Below, in pieces: positions 33,462 through 43,983 of a DNA stretch of 64,000 nucleotides. The DNA lies in NCBI GenBank assembly GCA_016490735.1, contig JAEMWC010000040.1, positions 127,501 through 191,500 on the forward strand, written 5' to 3'. A program made the translations under genes and the position numbers. Numbering within the stretch: position 1 is the stretch's first letter; every line of letters begins with the position of its first letter. Below the pieces are notes generated by a model. The model did no database searches and was not told where the DNA came from. It saw only the letters and a list, made by a program, of their open reading frames with translations. The stretch is from Pachyseris speciosa (lineage: Eukaryota > Cnidaria > Anthozoa > Scleractinia > Pachyseridae).

Positions 33462-34238
33462 AACGAACTTAAGTCTTATCTCAACAAACGTGGGTACAAT
33501 CTCTCTTACCTCAACAACGAAATACAACGCGTTTACAACATTTCACGTACCGAAGCACTTGCCCCCAAACAACGCAATTCCGATACTAACCAGCCTACAC
33601 GTGTACCCCTTGTCATAACATACAATCCAGCTATTCGCTCCGTATCATCTATTATTCACAAACACTTCAACATTTTATCTTCATCTCCCCGCTGCGTTGA
33701 CGTTTTCAAGGCTGCCCCTCTTGTTGCTTTCCGACGTTCTAACAATCTTAACGATCTATTGGTCAGTGCTAAACTACGTAAACCTGCTAAAAATAATCAA
33801 CCCCTTGGTGCCTTTCGCTGTGGCCACAACTGTTTAACATGCAACTACATAACTGATGGACTTACAACCTATACTTTTCATTCCACCGGCGAAACTAGAT
33901 TTATCAAACATCACATTGACTGTAATTCCAAAAATGTCATATACATGGTACAATGCAATCACTGTCACAAACAATACATAGGCGAAACTAAACGACGACT
34001 TAAGGACCGTTTCAACGAACATCGTAGAACAGTCGACAAACAAACCAACAGCTCTAAACCCACTGCAGTATCAGAACATTTTCTCTCTAACGGTCACAGC
34101 GCTTCTGACATGCAACTAATTCCACTAGAACTGTCCAAATCTAATCGTGACGGTGTACGAAGAGCCAGAGAAGCATATCTAATTGATAGAGGTCAAACTC
34201 TTGAACCGTTAGGTATCAACAGAAAAGAAGAAATATAA
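33462..34238 (+). pseudogene. PLE-2 plus copy: RT tail and GIY-YIG endonuclease
   Basis: Starts at NELKSYLNKRGYNLSYLNNE with no RT motifs and continues to the same TAA as the minus copy. The sequence is the same as the matching part of the minus copy as far as I can read, including QYIGETKR. It is a 5'-truncated partner and has no start of its own. Confidence 0.85.
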
Positions 34239-34400
34239 TACCTATCTTTTTGTTTTCTTGTTACGTTTTTCTCAAATTTTCAAACTGTAACGTTTTTTTA
34301 TTTTACGTTGTATTGTTTACCTTTATTATAATATCATGTTACATGTACAACTTTTTTTAAAACTGTAACGTCGTTTCATCTTAGGGTCATAATATGTAAC

Positions 34401-34439
34401 ACCCTGATGAAGGAAGGCTGTGCCTCCCGAAATATTGGT
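34401..34439 (+). ncRNA. Hammerhead-like motif of PLE-2, right arm
   Basis: Mirror of 31689-31727 with the same core (CTGATGA 34404-34410, GAAA 34429-34432). Confidence 0.5.
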
Positions 34440-34495
34440 TTAAATATATATTCCTAGCCGTGTAACCAGCCTTGCTTGTTTCTTACCGTTTTCTA

Positions 34496-34507
34496 GTTCT
34501 TTTACTA
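34496..34507. repeat. Target-site duplication of PLE-2, right
   Basis: gttcttttacta, identical to 31526-31537. Confidence 0.87.
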
Positions 34508-34620
34508 GCTGTCACGAGTGCTATTTCTCCTCACGGTTTGGAGCGCGTCCCATCAATTCTTGATTTCCGAGATTTTGACTCTTGATCATCATTTCACTCC
34601 TTTATATCTTGTAAGACCAT
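34508..34620 (+). repeat. 137-bp satellite, third block
   Basis: Continues the interrupted satellite unit directly after PLE-2 (actagctgtcacgagtgcta). Confidence 0.85.
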
Positions 34621-34621
34621 G

Positions 34622-34768
34622 GAATGTAAAAAAAATGGAAATGTCATTTGTTTACCCACGATCCACCTTAGGAGCTGAGACCTCGTTCAACATGTGGCCG
34701 TGCATTCCAGATCGAACTGGAATTTAGAAATGTTGGTTTTTGAGGAGAGGGGAAAACCGGAGTACCAG

Positions 34769-34804
<36 letters not shown>

Positions 34805-34830
34805 GCAAACTCAACTCAACACCAAGTTGA
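34622..34830 (-). mobile_element. SINE fragment related to 6196-6475
   Basis: Reads on the minus strand as gttggttctcttctctgctc and ctggtactccggttttcccc, the body of the SINE found in the polymerase gene; the tRNA head is missing. It splits two satellite units. Confidence 0.7.
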
Positions 34831-36262
34831 AAGTAGGTGCTTTTTACTAGTGGTAATGAGTACCACTTGTGCGCGTGGTATAGACTGCAGCCCATCAATT
34901 CCTTATTTCAGAGATTTTAACTCTCGGTAATAATCTCAGTCTTTTCAAACTCTTAATAGCATATTGAAAGTAGGTACTTTCTACTTGCCGTAAAAAGTAT
35001 TACTTGTGCGCACGATTTCCAGAACGTCCCATCAATTTCTGATTTCCGAGATTTTCACGTTCGGTCCTGATGTCCCTCCTTTAAAATTTGTAAGAGCATG
35101 TTAAAAGTAGATGTTGACCTTTTGACATTTTGACTCTTGGTCATCATCTCACTCTGTTATAAGTCCGATAAATGTCTATTAAATCTTATAAGTCCGTACT
35201 TTTTACTACATTTGATAAGTACTATTTGTGCGCACGGTGTGGAGCGCGTCCCATCAATTCCTGATTTCGGAGATTTTGACTCTCGGCCATAATCTCACTC
35301 TTTGAAAATTTGTAAGAGCATGTTGAAAGTAGGTGCTTTTTACTAGCTGTGATGAGTACTACTTGTGTGCACGGTGTGGAGCGCCTCCCATCAATACCTG
35401 ATTTCCGAGATTTTGACTCTCGGCCATAATCTCACTCTTTGAAAACTTGTAAGAGCATGTTTAACGTTGGTGGTTTTCACTTGCTCTTATGAGTACTACT
35501 TGTGCGCACGGTGTGGAGCGCGTCCCATGAAATCCTGATTTCCGAGATTCATAAAATCGGTCATAATCTCACTATTTGAAAACTTGTAAAAGCATGTTGA
35601 AAGTAAGTGGTTTTTACTAGTTGTGATGAGTACTACTTGTGCGCACGGTGTGGAGCGCCTCCCATCAATTCCTGGTTTCCGAGATTTTGACTCTCAGCCA
35701 TAATCTCACTCTTTCAAGACTTGTAAGAGCATGTTTAACGTAGTTGGTCTTTACTATCTGTGATGAGTACAACTTGTGCGCACGGCGTGGAGCGCGTCCC
35801 ATCAATTCCTGATTTCCGAGATTTTGACTCTCGGTCATAATCTCACTCTTTGAAAACTTGTAAGAGTAGGTGGTTTTTACTAGCTGTGATGAGTACTACT
35901 TGTGCGCACGGTGTGGAGCGCGTCCCATCAGTTCTTGATTTCTGAGATTTTGACTCTAAGTTGTAAGAGTATGTTGAAAGTACGTGCTTTTTAGTAGTAG
36001 TGCTGAGTATTTCTTGTGCGCACGTTGTAGAGCGCGTCTCATCAATTCCTGATTTTGGAGATTTTGACTCTCGGTCATCATCTCACTCTTTTAAAACTTA
36101 TAAGAGGCTGTTAAAAGTGTGTGCTTTTTACTAACTTTGACGAGTGCTACTTGTGCTCACGGGGTGGAGCGCGTCCCATGGATTCTTGATCTCCGAGATT
36201 TTTACTCTCTTTCGTACTCTCACTCTTTTATAACTTGTAAGAGCTTTAAGTATGTGGGTTTT
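34830..36262 (+). repeat. 137-bp satellite, fourth block
   Basis: About ten units with the same orientation as the other blocks; several keep cggtgtggagcgcgtcccat intact. The block ends at the right hairpin (36269). Confidence 0.9.
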
Positions 36263-36718
36263 TGTAGCAGTAGTTAGAGAGTTGGCGGTTCCAGATCAGT
36301 TTTGCAAACTGATCTATGACCACCAACTATGTTACTACTCCGTTTTTGTTGTCTGAAAATAAAGGAAACTATATATTTTTCAATTTCTTGGAAATACTAT
36401 ATGATATTTTTCTTGGAAATATTGGATAATTCAGCTTTTTGATACTATATATTTGCAAAATTTTCGGCTGTGATAATTTTCATAACATAAAATTTTTATG
36501 TCCGCTAATTTGATAACACAAGCACTTTTTACCCGTTCAAAAGCAATAATGGCCAACACAACAGCCAATACGTCGGCCGGCGTTTGAATATTTACATTCA
36601 AAATTACCATAGCGTGACAATTCCCGGAAAACAGGAAGTAATACTGAGAAACAGAGAACGGGGATTCCCTGCTTATTTGTCTGGACTTGTCCTATTGTTT
36701 GAAGGTCATATGATTATC
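36262..36718. repeat. Right inverted-repeat module, inner part
   Basis: Inverse of the left module (7640-8062). It runs from the hairpin through ggccaacacaacagccaata and ggaaaacaggaagtaatact to ggtcatatgattatc, where a LINE interrupts it. The outer part resumes at 51126. Confidence 0.85.
36269..36339. repeat. Hairpin at the inner end of the right module
   Basis: agtagttagagagttggcgg pairs with ccaccaactatgttactact; the centre has agatcagttttgcaaactga pairing. Mirror of 7984-8055. Confidence 0.8.
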
Positions 36719-36919
36719 TTTTTTTAACGAAGTTCATTATTTGACAGTCAAACACACATTACAAAGCGATGGTAATAAATTACAGACAATACAAGTGACG
36801 CAAGAAAACGAGGCATATATACTACACATGTAACAAAGCTTACAATGAATCCCATTTAACAAATTCTAACTATTAAACTACGAAAAAAACTATACAAACA
36901 ATAACATTGAAATTGGGTG

Positions 36920-38109
36920 TTAATTTAAGAATCTGGCCCATTTCTCGTAAAAAGTGCTGCATTTGTTTGAACTGAATGTTATGTATTTTTCTGTTTCAAT
37001 CTTTTTATGTAATAACGATTTAAAATCGGCAAAACGAAAATTGACTCTATTTATTGCTTTACAATAGATTAGGTATTTACCAATAAGAATAAGATGGTTT
37101 AGGGCTGAACAAGAGGACCAATTATCCAAGATGCCGTACATGATTTCTTTCTTGCCTAGAGTTAGAGTTTCTTTGGAAATGCACTGGTACCAACCAGTAA
37201 AGTCGGACCAGAAGAAAGCTGCAATAGGGCAGGATACAAATAAATGGGTGACTGTTTGCTCGACATTTGTGCAATAAGGACAGAAAGGATTCTCGACTTT
37301 TTTCATTTTGTAAAGAACAGCATTTGTGTAGTATGTTGTGAATAATTTTATACTGAAACATTGAAAGTTTTATTTCTTTTGTGGCAACAAACGGTAGAGA
37401 ATAAATTTTCTGACATTCTTCTTTACTGAATCCCATTTCCGTCAGCTTTTTCTCTGCCGTTGGCGGATTAGAATCTTGATTATCGACCAGTAATCTGCGT
37501 ATTGTTTTGCAAGTCTTCTTTTCAAGGGCAAGTAAATTAGTCGTATTAGTTTGATTTTCTTCTTTTAAACAATTCTTCCACTTTCCCAGTATTGTAGAAG
37601 TGAGGCCAAAGTACTGCAGAAAGTTGCATTTGATCTTAAATTTCTGTAAGAGCTCATGAAAAGATAGAAGCCGGGTTTTGTTTTCACCCACAAGGCTCTA
37701 GAGTTTAGTGACACCAGCTTGGTGCCAACTTTCATAGTACACGGAGACGTTATTGATCTTTATAAAACTATTGTTCCAAATAATCTGATCAAGTACGTCT
37801 TTCTTTGTTTTCGGAATCACATTATTAATTTCTTGCCAATGTAGAATTATTTCTTTATAGAAAGAGGGCAGTTTTGCATTAAGAGTCAAATAGTCAACGT
37901 TATAATTGCAATAAAACAGCAATGTTCCACCAACATTAGAGAGCAGACGTAAAGGAATGATCTTCCACGGTTGATTACCTTCTGAGCAGAAACGTCGTAC
38001 CCAACATATTTTTAGTGTTTTATCAAACAAAGTAAAGTCTATCATATTTAGGCCTCCATTTTTCTTGTCTTTTATCAAGGTGGTTTTTTTAATCTTCGGG
38101 ATTTTGTAA
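36920..38109 (-). pseudogene. Tx1/L1-like ORF2, C-terminal part
   Basis: Begins at KIKKTTLIKDKKNGGLNMID and continues through YESWHQAGVTKL, a stop, and then frames with LSFHELLQKFKIKCNFLQYF. It ends with the cysteine-rich zf-RVT-like domain NPFCPYCTNVEQTVTHLFVS and CPIAAFFWSDF. A stop at about 37698 and a frameshift near 37310 break it. Confidence 0.82.
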
Positions 38110-38424
38110 TTACCCGGGCTGCGCGCGTCTCGCGCGGCGCCCGGGTCTAGAACTACCGACGGTTCTCGAATTCTTTTTCGTCGTCGAGTATCATCCACAA
38201 ATGGCACTTCCGGCGTTTCTGCGCAAGCGCTAACTATTTTTAACAACAGTGATGCGTGTTGTCACGTATGGGAAAATGTCGATTCATCTTGTGGCTTTTG
38301 AAGTCTGAACAAACAATATGTTAAGAGAAGTGTCTATGCGAATGTTTGGAAGTTCAACGGCGAGAAGAAAGTTTTTAACATGAGTAAACTTAACGGCAGA
38401 TGGACTGCTTCAGGAGATTGCGAG

Positions 38425-38519
38425 TAGTCTCTAATTTTGGCGACGGATTTTGGGGGCACGTGCGCGCGCGAAGTTGCGAGGAGACGCGACGCGAGGGGAG
38501 GGCCAAAAATTAGAGACTA
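38425..38519. mobile_element. MITE with TIR tagtctctaattttgg
   Basis: Ends tagtctctaattttgg and ccaaaaattagagacta enclose a GC-rich core (gcgcgcgcgaagttgcgagg). It splits or lies between the two 190-bp direct repeats. Confidence 0.8.
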
Positions 38520-38979
38520 CAGACAAAGGGAGTTTGACCTTTCACGGCCGAGTGATTCGGAAGTGTAAATCTCATATCAACAGCAAGAATGATGCCTGTT
38601 GTCACGTATCGGAAAACGTCGATTCACCTTGTGTCTTTGAAGTCTGAACAACTAATATGTTAAGAGAAGTGTCTATACGAATGTTTGCAAGTTCAACAGC
38701 GAGAAGAAAGCTTTTAACATGACCAAAATTTAACTCCAGATGGATTGCCGCCGTGTTCCCCGTATCGGGTGTCTGGAGAACTCAGACCTAGAAAACTCAG
38801 ACCTCAGACCTAGAAAACTCAGACCGCCCCCCCCCAAAAAAAAAAATCTTGAAAACTCAGACCCCCTCAAAACTATACAAATTTTCAAAGTCAAATAAAC
38901 GTGGACAGAATAAATTATCGCCGTTCAGTGCGCTGAAATGTTACACCGTCTATTTATCGCAGATAACAAACACTTCACG

Positions 38980-39204
38980 TTATTATAATCGGCTCCGGAG
39001 CACGAGACCTAGAATACTCAGACCCCCCCCCCCCCTCCCCCAAACTGGAAAACTCAGACCCCCTCATAACTATACAAATTTTCAAAGTGAAATAAACGTG
39101 GGTAAAATGAATTATCGCCGTTTATGAGGGGTTTGAGTTTTTACAGATTGGGGGGGGGGGGTCTGAGTTTTCTAGGTCTTGTGCTTCGGAGCCGATTATA
39201 ATAA
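38980..39204. mobile_element. MITE with about 50-bp inverted ends
   Basis: Left ttattataatcggctccgga, then agacctagaatactcagacc and a C run; right a G run, ggtctgagttttctaggtct and tccgaagcac-type inverse ending in ttataataa. Further copies of tcagacctagaaaactcaga sit just upstream (38780-38830), so related units are clustered. Confidence 0.8.
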
Positions 39205-39756
39205 CATGAGACGACAAAGGAGAAGTGTTTGTAAGCAGTTTCACTCTGCTAATTAATTTTCTACTCACATTTCACCGAGACGTACGCCATTAACGTTTAT
39301 GCGAAAAAATCCTACATCATTCGATAAGCGTTTCCTTTCTCAAACAATTATCCATCGAAGCGAAAACAAGTGTGCTTAGTTTTTTTTTTTGGGAATCAAT
39401 ACACTATTTTTATCACCCTGCAAAACGATAAACCTCTGTGGCCTAAAGTTCACTGTTCTTGCCTGTGACACAGCTAACCCGGGTTTGATGTCTTTTAGTG
39501 GTATATATCACGGGCTTTATTTTTCTGTTTCTCTTTTTCTTGTTCTTTTAGAACTATTTTTTACAAGTGTTATAATTACTGTTCTCAATGGTTGAGCTGT
39601 ATTTTAGAGGAATATATGTTGATAGGGGTCTAAAGAAATAGACTCCAACACAAGCTAAACACGGCAATGCGTCCGATGTAAGAAAGACAGACTTCCCTCT
39701 ATTCTTTTGTTTAGCACTAAGTTAGGGATACAATACTGTTTTTTGCAAGCCCGGGT

Positions 39757-40606
39757 TTAGGCTAATTGTAGCCTCTTGTTCCATATAAAGTCAAAGATTA
39801 GTTTATTAACTTCAGCTGCGAAAGAAGCTGGTGTACTCAACACACTACAGACAAAAGTAAGCTTCGAAATTGCCATAGATTTCACTATATGAATTCGGCC
39901 GTGGACTGATATGTCTCTTGCTGACCAAATTTTCAGGAGTTTTTGGTCATAAGAGAAGTAGACCCCTAGTGCATAGATTGGTTCTTCATTCATTCTTAAA
40001 CTTTGAAACGTGTCTTTTCGATGACGTAGAGACCGTAACCACAACAATTCTGATTTCGACTGGTTTATTATAAATCCAGAGCAGCTTTCGAACTGGGAAA
40101 GTAAACTGAATAAGTTAATTAGAGATTCGGTATCTTCAAGAAAGGCTGTGGTGTCATCTGCGTACTGAGAGAGCTTCAACGTATTGCTTTCATCAATTTT
40201 AATACCTTTTATTTCTTTTGAACTTCTTATGGCATTACCCAGAATTTCAATTCCAATGACAAACAAGATGCCTGACAGAGGACAACCTTGCCTGACTCCT
40301 CTACTCAAATTGAAGTGTCTAGTGGCGTGTCCGTTATTTAAAACGCAACTAGAAATATTGCTGTAAATTACTCTAATCCATTGGCGTAACTGTGGGCCAA
40401 AGTTAAATACTTCTAGGCACTTCTGAAGATAATTCCATTCAAGAGAGTCGAATGCTTTTTCAAAATCGAGAAAAACAGCTAAACCAGGGATGTTATGAGT
40501 TTTTGTAAATGACATGATGTCGGAAATCGTTCTAATACTTTCTCCAGTGTACCTACCTTTGACATAACCTGTTTGGCTTTCATTTATAATTTTAGGGAGA
40601 ACTTTT
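39757..40606 (-). pseudogene. Tx1/L1-like ORF2, RT core
   Basis: Starts at KVLPKIINESQTGYVKGRYT, then motif A LAVFLDFEKAFDSLEWN, motif B SRGVRQGCPLSGILFVIG and motif C LSQYADDTTAFLED; GFIINQSKSELLWLRS follows. The core residues are intact. It was continuous with 48199-48719 before the L2-like LINE inserted after ALRMEK, and is cut at 39747 by the composite insertion. Confidence 0.87.
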
Positions 40607-40858
40607 CTTATTTCTTATTTATTTATTTTGCCAAACCATAAACAGCATTATTATAAGGAAAACAAAAAAGATAGAATGGATAGAAGTTACAATGGCGAGG
40701 AGACCTAAAGGAAACTATGAAGCTTATGTTAATTAGGCCTCCTCAGTTATTATTTTACAAGATGAAATTTTGAAAAAAGAACATCACGACGGATAGAATT
40801 ACAATAGGTTACAAGCTGCAAATAAAGTTAATACTTAATCACATTATATCTAAAACTA

Positions 40859-40991
40859 CTAATAGTTATTACAAATAAACGCCTTAAGTACTTTCTTAAA
40901 GGAGACAGGAGAGGACGAGTTGACGATCTCAGAATTTAAGGAGTTATAAAATTTAGGTCCTTGGTAAAAAACGGAAAATTGTTTGATATTA
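40859..40991 (-). pseudogene. L2/CR1-type ORF2, last 44 codons
   Basis: Encodes QFSVFYQGPKFYNSLNSEIV and SPVSFKKVLKAFICNNY then TAG. It continues the frame that stops at FCRTNIK near 44881 on the other side of the insertion, which proves that the intervening 3.9 kb are a later insertion. Confidence 0.85.
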
Positions 40992-41067
40992 TATACTAAA
41001 GGAACCATGCAAACACAGTTTGCCACTCAGCTTTCGACACACATCTCCGTTGAAAGAAAAACTTTTT

Positions 41068-41139
41068 TGCCCCGAGTCGGAATCGAACCGACGTTCCCCA
41101 GTTACTAGTCGGGCGTGATAACCACTACACTACCGGAGC
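41068..41139 (-). tRNA. tRNA-Thr-like (AGT) inside a repeat, copy 1
   Basis: Acceptor gctccgg/tcggggc pairs fully with wobbles, T arm gtcgg-ttcgatt-ccgac pairs, and the anticodon loop reads CTAGTAA (anticodon AGT). The base of the anticodon stem has an A-C mismatch. It is part of a dispersed repeat and followed by a T run, so it may be transcribed but may be a tRNA-derived repeat and not a decoding tRNA. Confidence 0.55.
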
Positions 41140-41393
41140 AACCACGCTGGCAACGCGGCCACTTTAGAAAGTGAGTAGTATCGCACGTCAGCCATTCCTC
41201 GGAACATTTTTCTTTCGAGACTTTTGTGTGTTTCCTGGCTTCTAAATTCCCTGGACGGGAATTAGAAATATATATATATATGTAAATACCTTCGAAGCCA
41301 TGAAAGCCGTAGAACAATATACTAAAGGAACCATGCAAACACAGTTTGCCACTCAGCTTTCGAAACACATCTCCGTTGAAAGAAAAACTTTTT

Positions 41394-41464
41394 TGCCCGA
41401 GTCGGAATCGAACCGACGTTCCCCAGTTACAAGTCGGGCGTGATAACCACTACACTACCGGAGA
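41394..41464 (-). tRNA. tRNA-Thr-like (TGT), copy 2, acceptor damaged
   Basis: Same structure as copy 1, but the loop reads CTTGTAA (anticodon TGT) and one C is missing in the acceptor/discriminator region. Confidence 0.45.
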
Positions 41465-41590
41465 AACCACGCTGGCAACGCGGCCACTTTAGAAAGTGAG
41501 TAGTATCGCACGTCAGCCATTCCTCGGAACATTTTTCTTTCGAGACTTTTGTGTGTTTCCTGGCTTCTAAATTCCCTGGACGGGAATTAG

Positions 41591-41591
<1 letters not shown>

Positions 41592-41661
<70 letters not shown>
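41592..41661. repeat. (TA)n microsatellite
   Basis: Pure TA run of about 70 bp within the tail of the tRNA-bearing repeat. Confidence 0.95.
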
Positions 41662-41665
<4 letters not shown>

Positions 41666-41774
41666 AATACCTTCGAAGCCATGAAAGCCGTAGAACAATA
41701 TACTAAAGGAACCATGCAAACACAGTTTGCCACTCAGCTTTCGACACACATCTCCGTAGAAAGAAAAACGTTTT

Positions 41775-41846
41775 TGCCCCGAGTCGGAATCGAACCGACG
41801 TTCCCCAGTTACTAGTCGGGCGTGATAACCACTACACTACCGGAGC
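41775..41846 (-). tRNA. tRNA-Thr-like (AGT), copy 3
   Basis: Same sequence as copy 1; the downstream body of the repeat is cut by a TA run at 41912. Confidence 0.55.
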
Positions 41847-41909
41847 AACCACGCTGGCAACGCGGCCACTTTAGAAAGTGAGTAGTATCGCACGTCAGCC
41901 ATTCCTCGG

Positions 41910-41911
<2 letters not shown>

Positions 41912-41979
<68 letters not shown>
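41912..41979. repeat. (TA)n microsatellite next to the palindrome
   Basis: Pure TA run; the PLE-3 palindrome begins at its edge. Confidence 0.95.
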
Positions 41980-41982
<3 letters not shown>

Positions 41983-42019
41983 TATCACAAATGAAGATAA
42001 CCCACATGTTATGTTCCAC

Positions 42020-42058
42020 ACCTATATTTCGACCACATAAAGTGGTCTTCATCAGGGT
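42020..42058 (-). ncRNA. Hammerhead-like motif of PLE-3, left half
   Basis: Mirror of 43009-43047. Confidence 0.5.
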
Positions 42059-42185
42059 AAAATTACAGTTACAACCGCACGCGTCATACTACTTTTAAAA
42101 GTGTAAACTTAAACAGCCTCGTGCGCGCGCATCAACAAACGATCTCCTCCCCGCGCGCATAATGCCATTATAAACCATCAACAAA

Positions 42186-42533
42186 TTACGTGCGTCTGGA
42201 ACGCCTGTTCTGACCGAAGAAAAAGTCATTGTCATTAAGACCATAAGGACTCAAAGAATTAAGCTTATATGCCCATTGGCCCTCCTTATCCCTCAGCTCC
42301 TCTTCCCCATTGACCCTGTCTATCAACTGAATGTTCATATCATCCAAACCGCTATGTCCATCACTCCAAAAGTGTTTATACAGTAGGTCGTCATTCTCCC
42401 GCTGTGCCTCATTCAATCTTGCATGGCGTCTTATTCTGGATTTATGGTTGTTAAACCTTATTCTAAACTTTGTAACAGTGGACCCCACATACTGTACTGA
42501 ACACCTCTTACATGTGATCAAGTAAACCACATT
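42186..42533 (-). pseudogene. PLE-3 GIY-YIG endonuclease fragment, left half
   Basis: Encodes VVYLITCKRCSVQYVGSTVT and FRIRFNNHKSRIRRHARLNE, with DKEGQWAYKLNSLSPYGLND near the end. The GIY-YIG core (YLI, YVG, Arg) is intact, but RT is absent because the copy is truncated exactly at the palindrome centre. Confidence 0.83.
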
Positions 42534-42881
42534 AATGTGGTTTACTTGATCACATGTAAGAGGTGTTCAGTACAGTATGTGGGGTCCACTGTTACAAAGT
42601 TTAGAATAAGGTTTAACAACCATAAATCCAGAATAAGACGCCATGCAAGATTGAATGAGGCACAGCGGGAGAATGACGACCTACTGTATAAACACTTTTG
42701 GAGTGATGGACATAGCGGTTTGGATGATATGAACATTCAGTTGATAGACAGGGTCAATGGGGAAGAGGAGCTGAGGGATAAGGAGGGCCAATGGGCATAT
42801 AAGCTTAATTCTTTGAGTCCTTATGGTCTTAATGACAATGACTTTTTCTTCGGTCAGAACAGGCGTTCCAGACGCACGTAA
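42534..42881 (+). pseudogene. PLE-3 GIY-YIG endonuclease fragment, right half
   Basis: Same protein as the left half, on the plus strand, with no visible difference. Confidence 0.83.
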
Positions 42882-43008
42882 TTTGTTGATGGTTTATAAT
42901 GGCATTATGCGCGCGGGGAGGAGATCGTTTGTTGATGCGCGCGCACGAGGCTGTTTAAGTTTACACTTTTAAAAGTAGTATGACGCGTGCGGTTGTAACT
43001 GTAATTTT

Positions 43009-43047
43009 ACCCTGATGAAGACCACTTTATGTGGTCGAAATATAGGT
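43009..43047 (+). ncRNA. Hammerhead-like motif of PLE-3, right half
   Basis: ACC, CTGATGA (43012-43018), extra A, perfect GACCAC/GTGGTC hairpin with loop TTTAT, GAAA, palindromic ATAT, A, GGT. Stem I is short; stem II is the best of the three families. Confidence 0.55.
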
Positions 43048-43136
43048 GTGGAACATAACATGTGGGTTATCTTCATTTGTGATAGTGTATGTTTCTTCAT
43101 GAAGATTAACTGTTTGTGACTGATGCTTGTGAAGAG

Positions 43137-43246
<110 letters not shown>

Positions 43247-43248
43247 TT

Positions 43249-43609
43249 ACCGGTCGGATGCCTTAACCACTAGGCCACTGAACCAACCACACTGGGAACA
43301 CATATTTTTACTGTACAACACATACACAGTGTGGCCTTATTTTTTTTTTTTTTTTTTTTTTTATGGTAAGGTCCGAGGAGACAATTTCACACATTTTCTG
43401 CAACCAGGATCACGTCACTACTCCCCGGTCGATCGGCGATGCACGGCCAAATCCCCCTGGACATTAATTAAGTACAGTAAGGTAGGGAGGGGATGTATTA
43501 GCAACTGATTGCCTTAATTACTTAGGATCACCAGCCTATTCCCCTTTGGATGGCGATTCATTAGAGATTTCTGAGAAATACAAACAGACAAGGTTAATTT
43601 GGGAACAGT
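43249..43609 (-). mobile_element. tRNA-like repeat, family B copy 1 (head truncated)
   Basis: Minus-strand tRNA-like head is cut at 43249 by the TA run (only ggttcagtggcctagtggtt to the anticodon arm remains). The body with a T run (43338-43361) and ggtagggaggggatgtatta follows. Confidence 0.7.
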
Positions 43610-43732
43610 GACGTGATCCTGGTTGCAGAAAATGTGTGAAATTGTCTCCTCGGACCTTACCATAAAAAAAAAATAAATAAGGCCACACTGTGTATGTGTT
43701 GTACAGTAAAAATATGTGTTCCCAGTGTGGTT

Positions 43733-43804
43733 GGTTCAGTGGCCTAGTGGTTAAGGCATCCGACCGGTAATCTGGAGACCCAGGTTCGATTCCTGGCTGA
43801 GCCA
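43733..43804 (+). tRNA. tRNA-like head, family B copy 2
   Basis: Acceptor ggttcag/ctgagcc and T arm ccagg-ttcgatt-cctgg pair well; A and B boxes are present. The anticodon arm (tccgaccggtaatctgga) pairs poorly, so identity (GGT, Thr-like) is uncertain and the sequence is most likely a SINE head. The body extends leftwards to about 43610 and rightwards to about 43971. Confidence 0.5.
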
Positions 43805-43983
43805 CATTTTCACTTAATTACTTAGTTGTTGATTTCTGTTCCCAAATTAACCTTGTCTGTTTGTATTTCTCAGAAATCTCTAATGAATCGCCATCCAAAG
43901 GGGAATAGGCTGGTGATCCTAAGTAATTAAGGCAATCAGTTGCTAATACATCCCCTCCCTACCTTACTGTATATATATATATA

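Larger units (their letters stand above)
31538..34495. mobile_element. PLE-2: Penelope-like element in inverted configuration inside the satellite
   Basis: A 12-bp target duplication flanks a 2958-bp insertion. A minus-strand copy (31631 to about 33460) and a shorter plus-strand copy (33462-34495) share arms of about 1.03 kb that look nearly identical, separated by about 0.8 kb of RT sequence present only in the minus copy. Both outer ends contain hammerhead-like motifs. About 93 bp (31538-31630) on the left are outside the arms. Confidence 0.88.
38110..39747. mobile_element. Composite non-coding insertion in the Tx1/L1-like LINE
   Basis: It separates DFIWNKR from KIKKTTLIKD of ORF2. Both ends carry acccgggct/agcccgggt. 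Inside are a direct repeat of about 190 bp (38232-38424 and 38582-38760) around a MITE (38425-38519), and a second MITE (38980-39204). No gene is supported. Confidence 0.65.
41977..43090. mobile_element. PLE-3: spacerless 1.1-kb palindrome of a truncated Penelope-like element
   Basis: The two halves are exact inverses around 42533/42534 (centre cacattaatgtg) wherever I compared them, with no spacer. Each half has a GIY-YIG nuclease fragment and the element's 3' region with a hammerhead-like motif. It is embedded in TA microsatellite on both sides. Confidence 0.87.
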
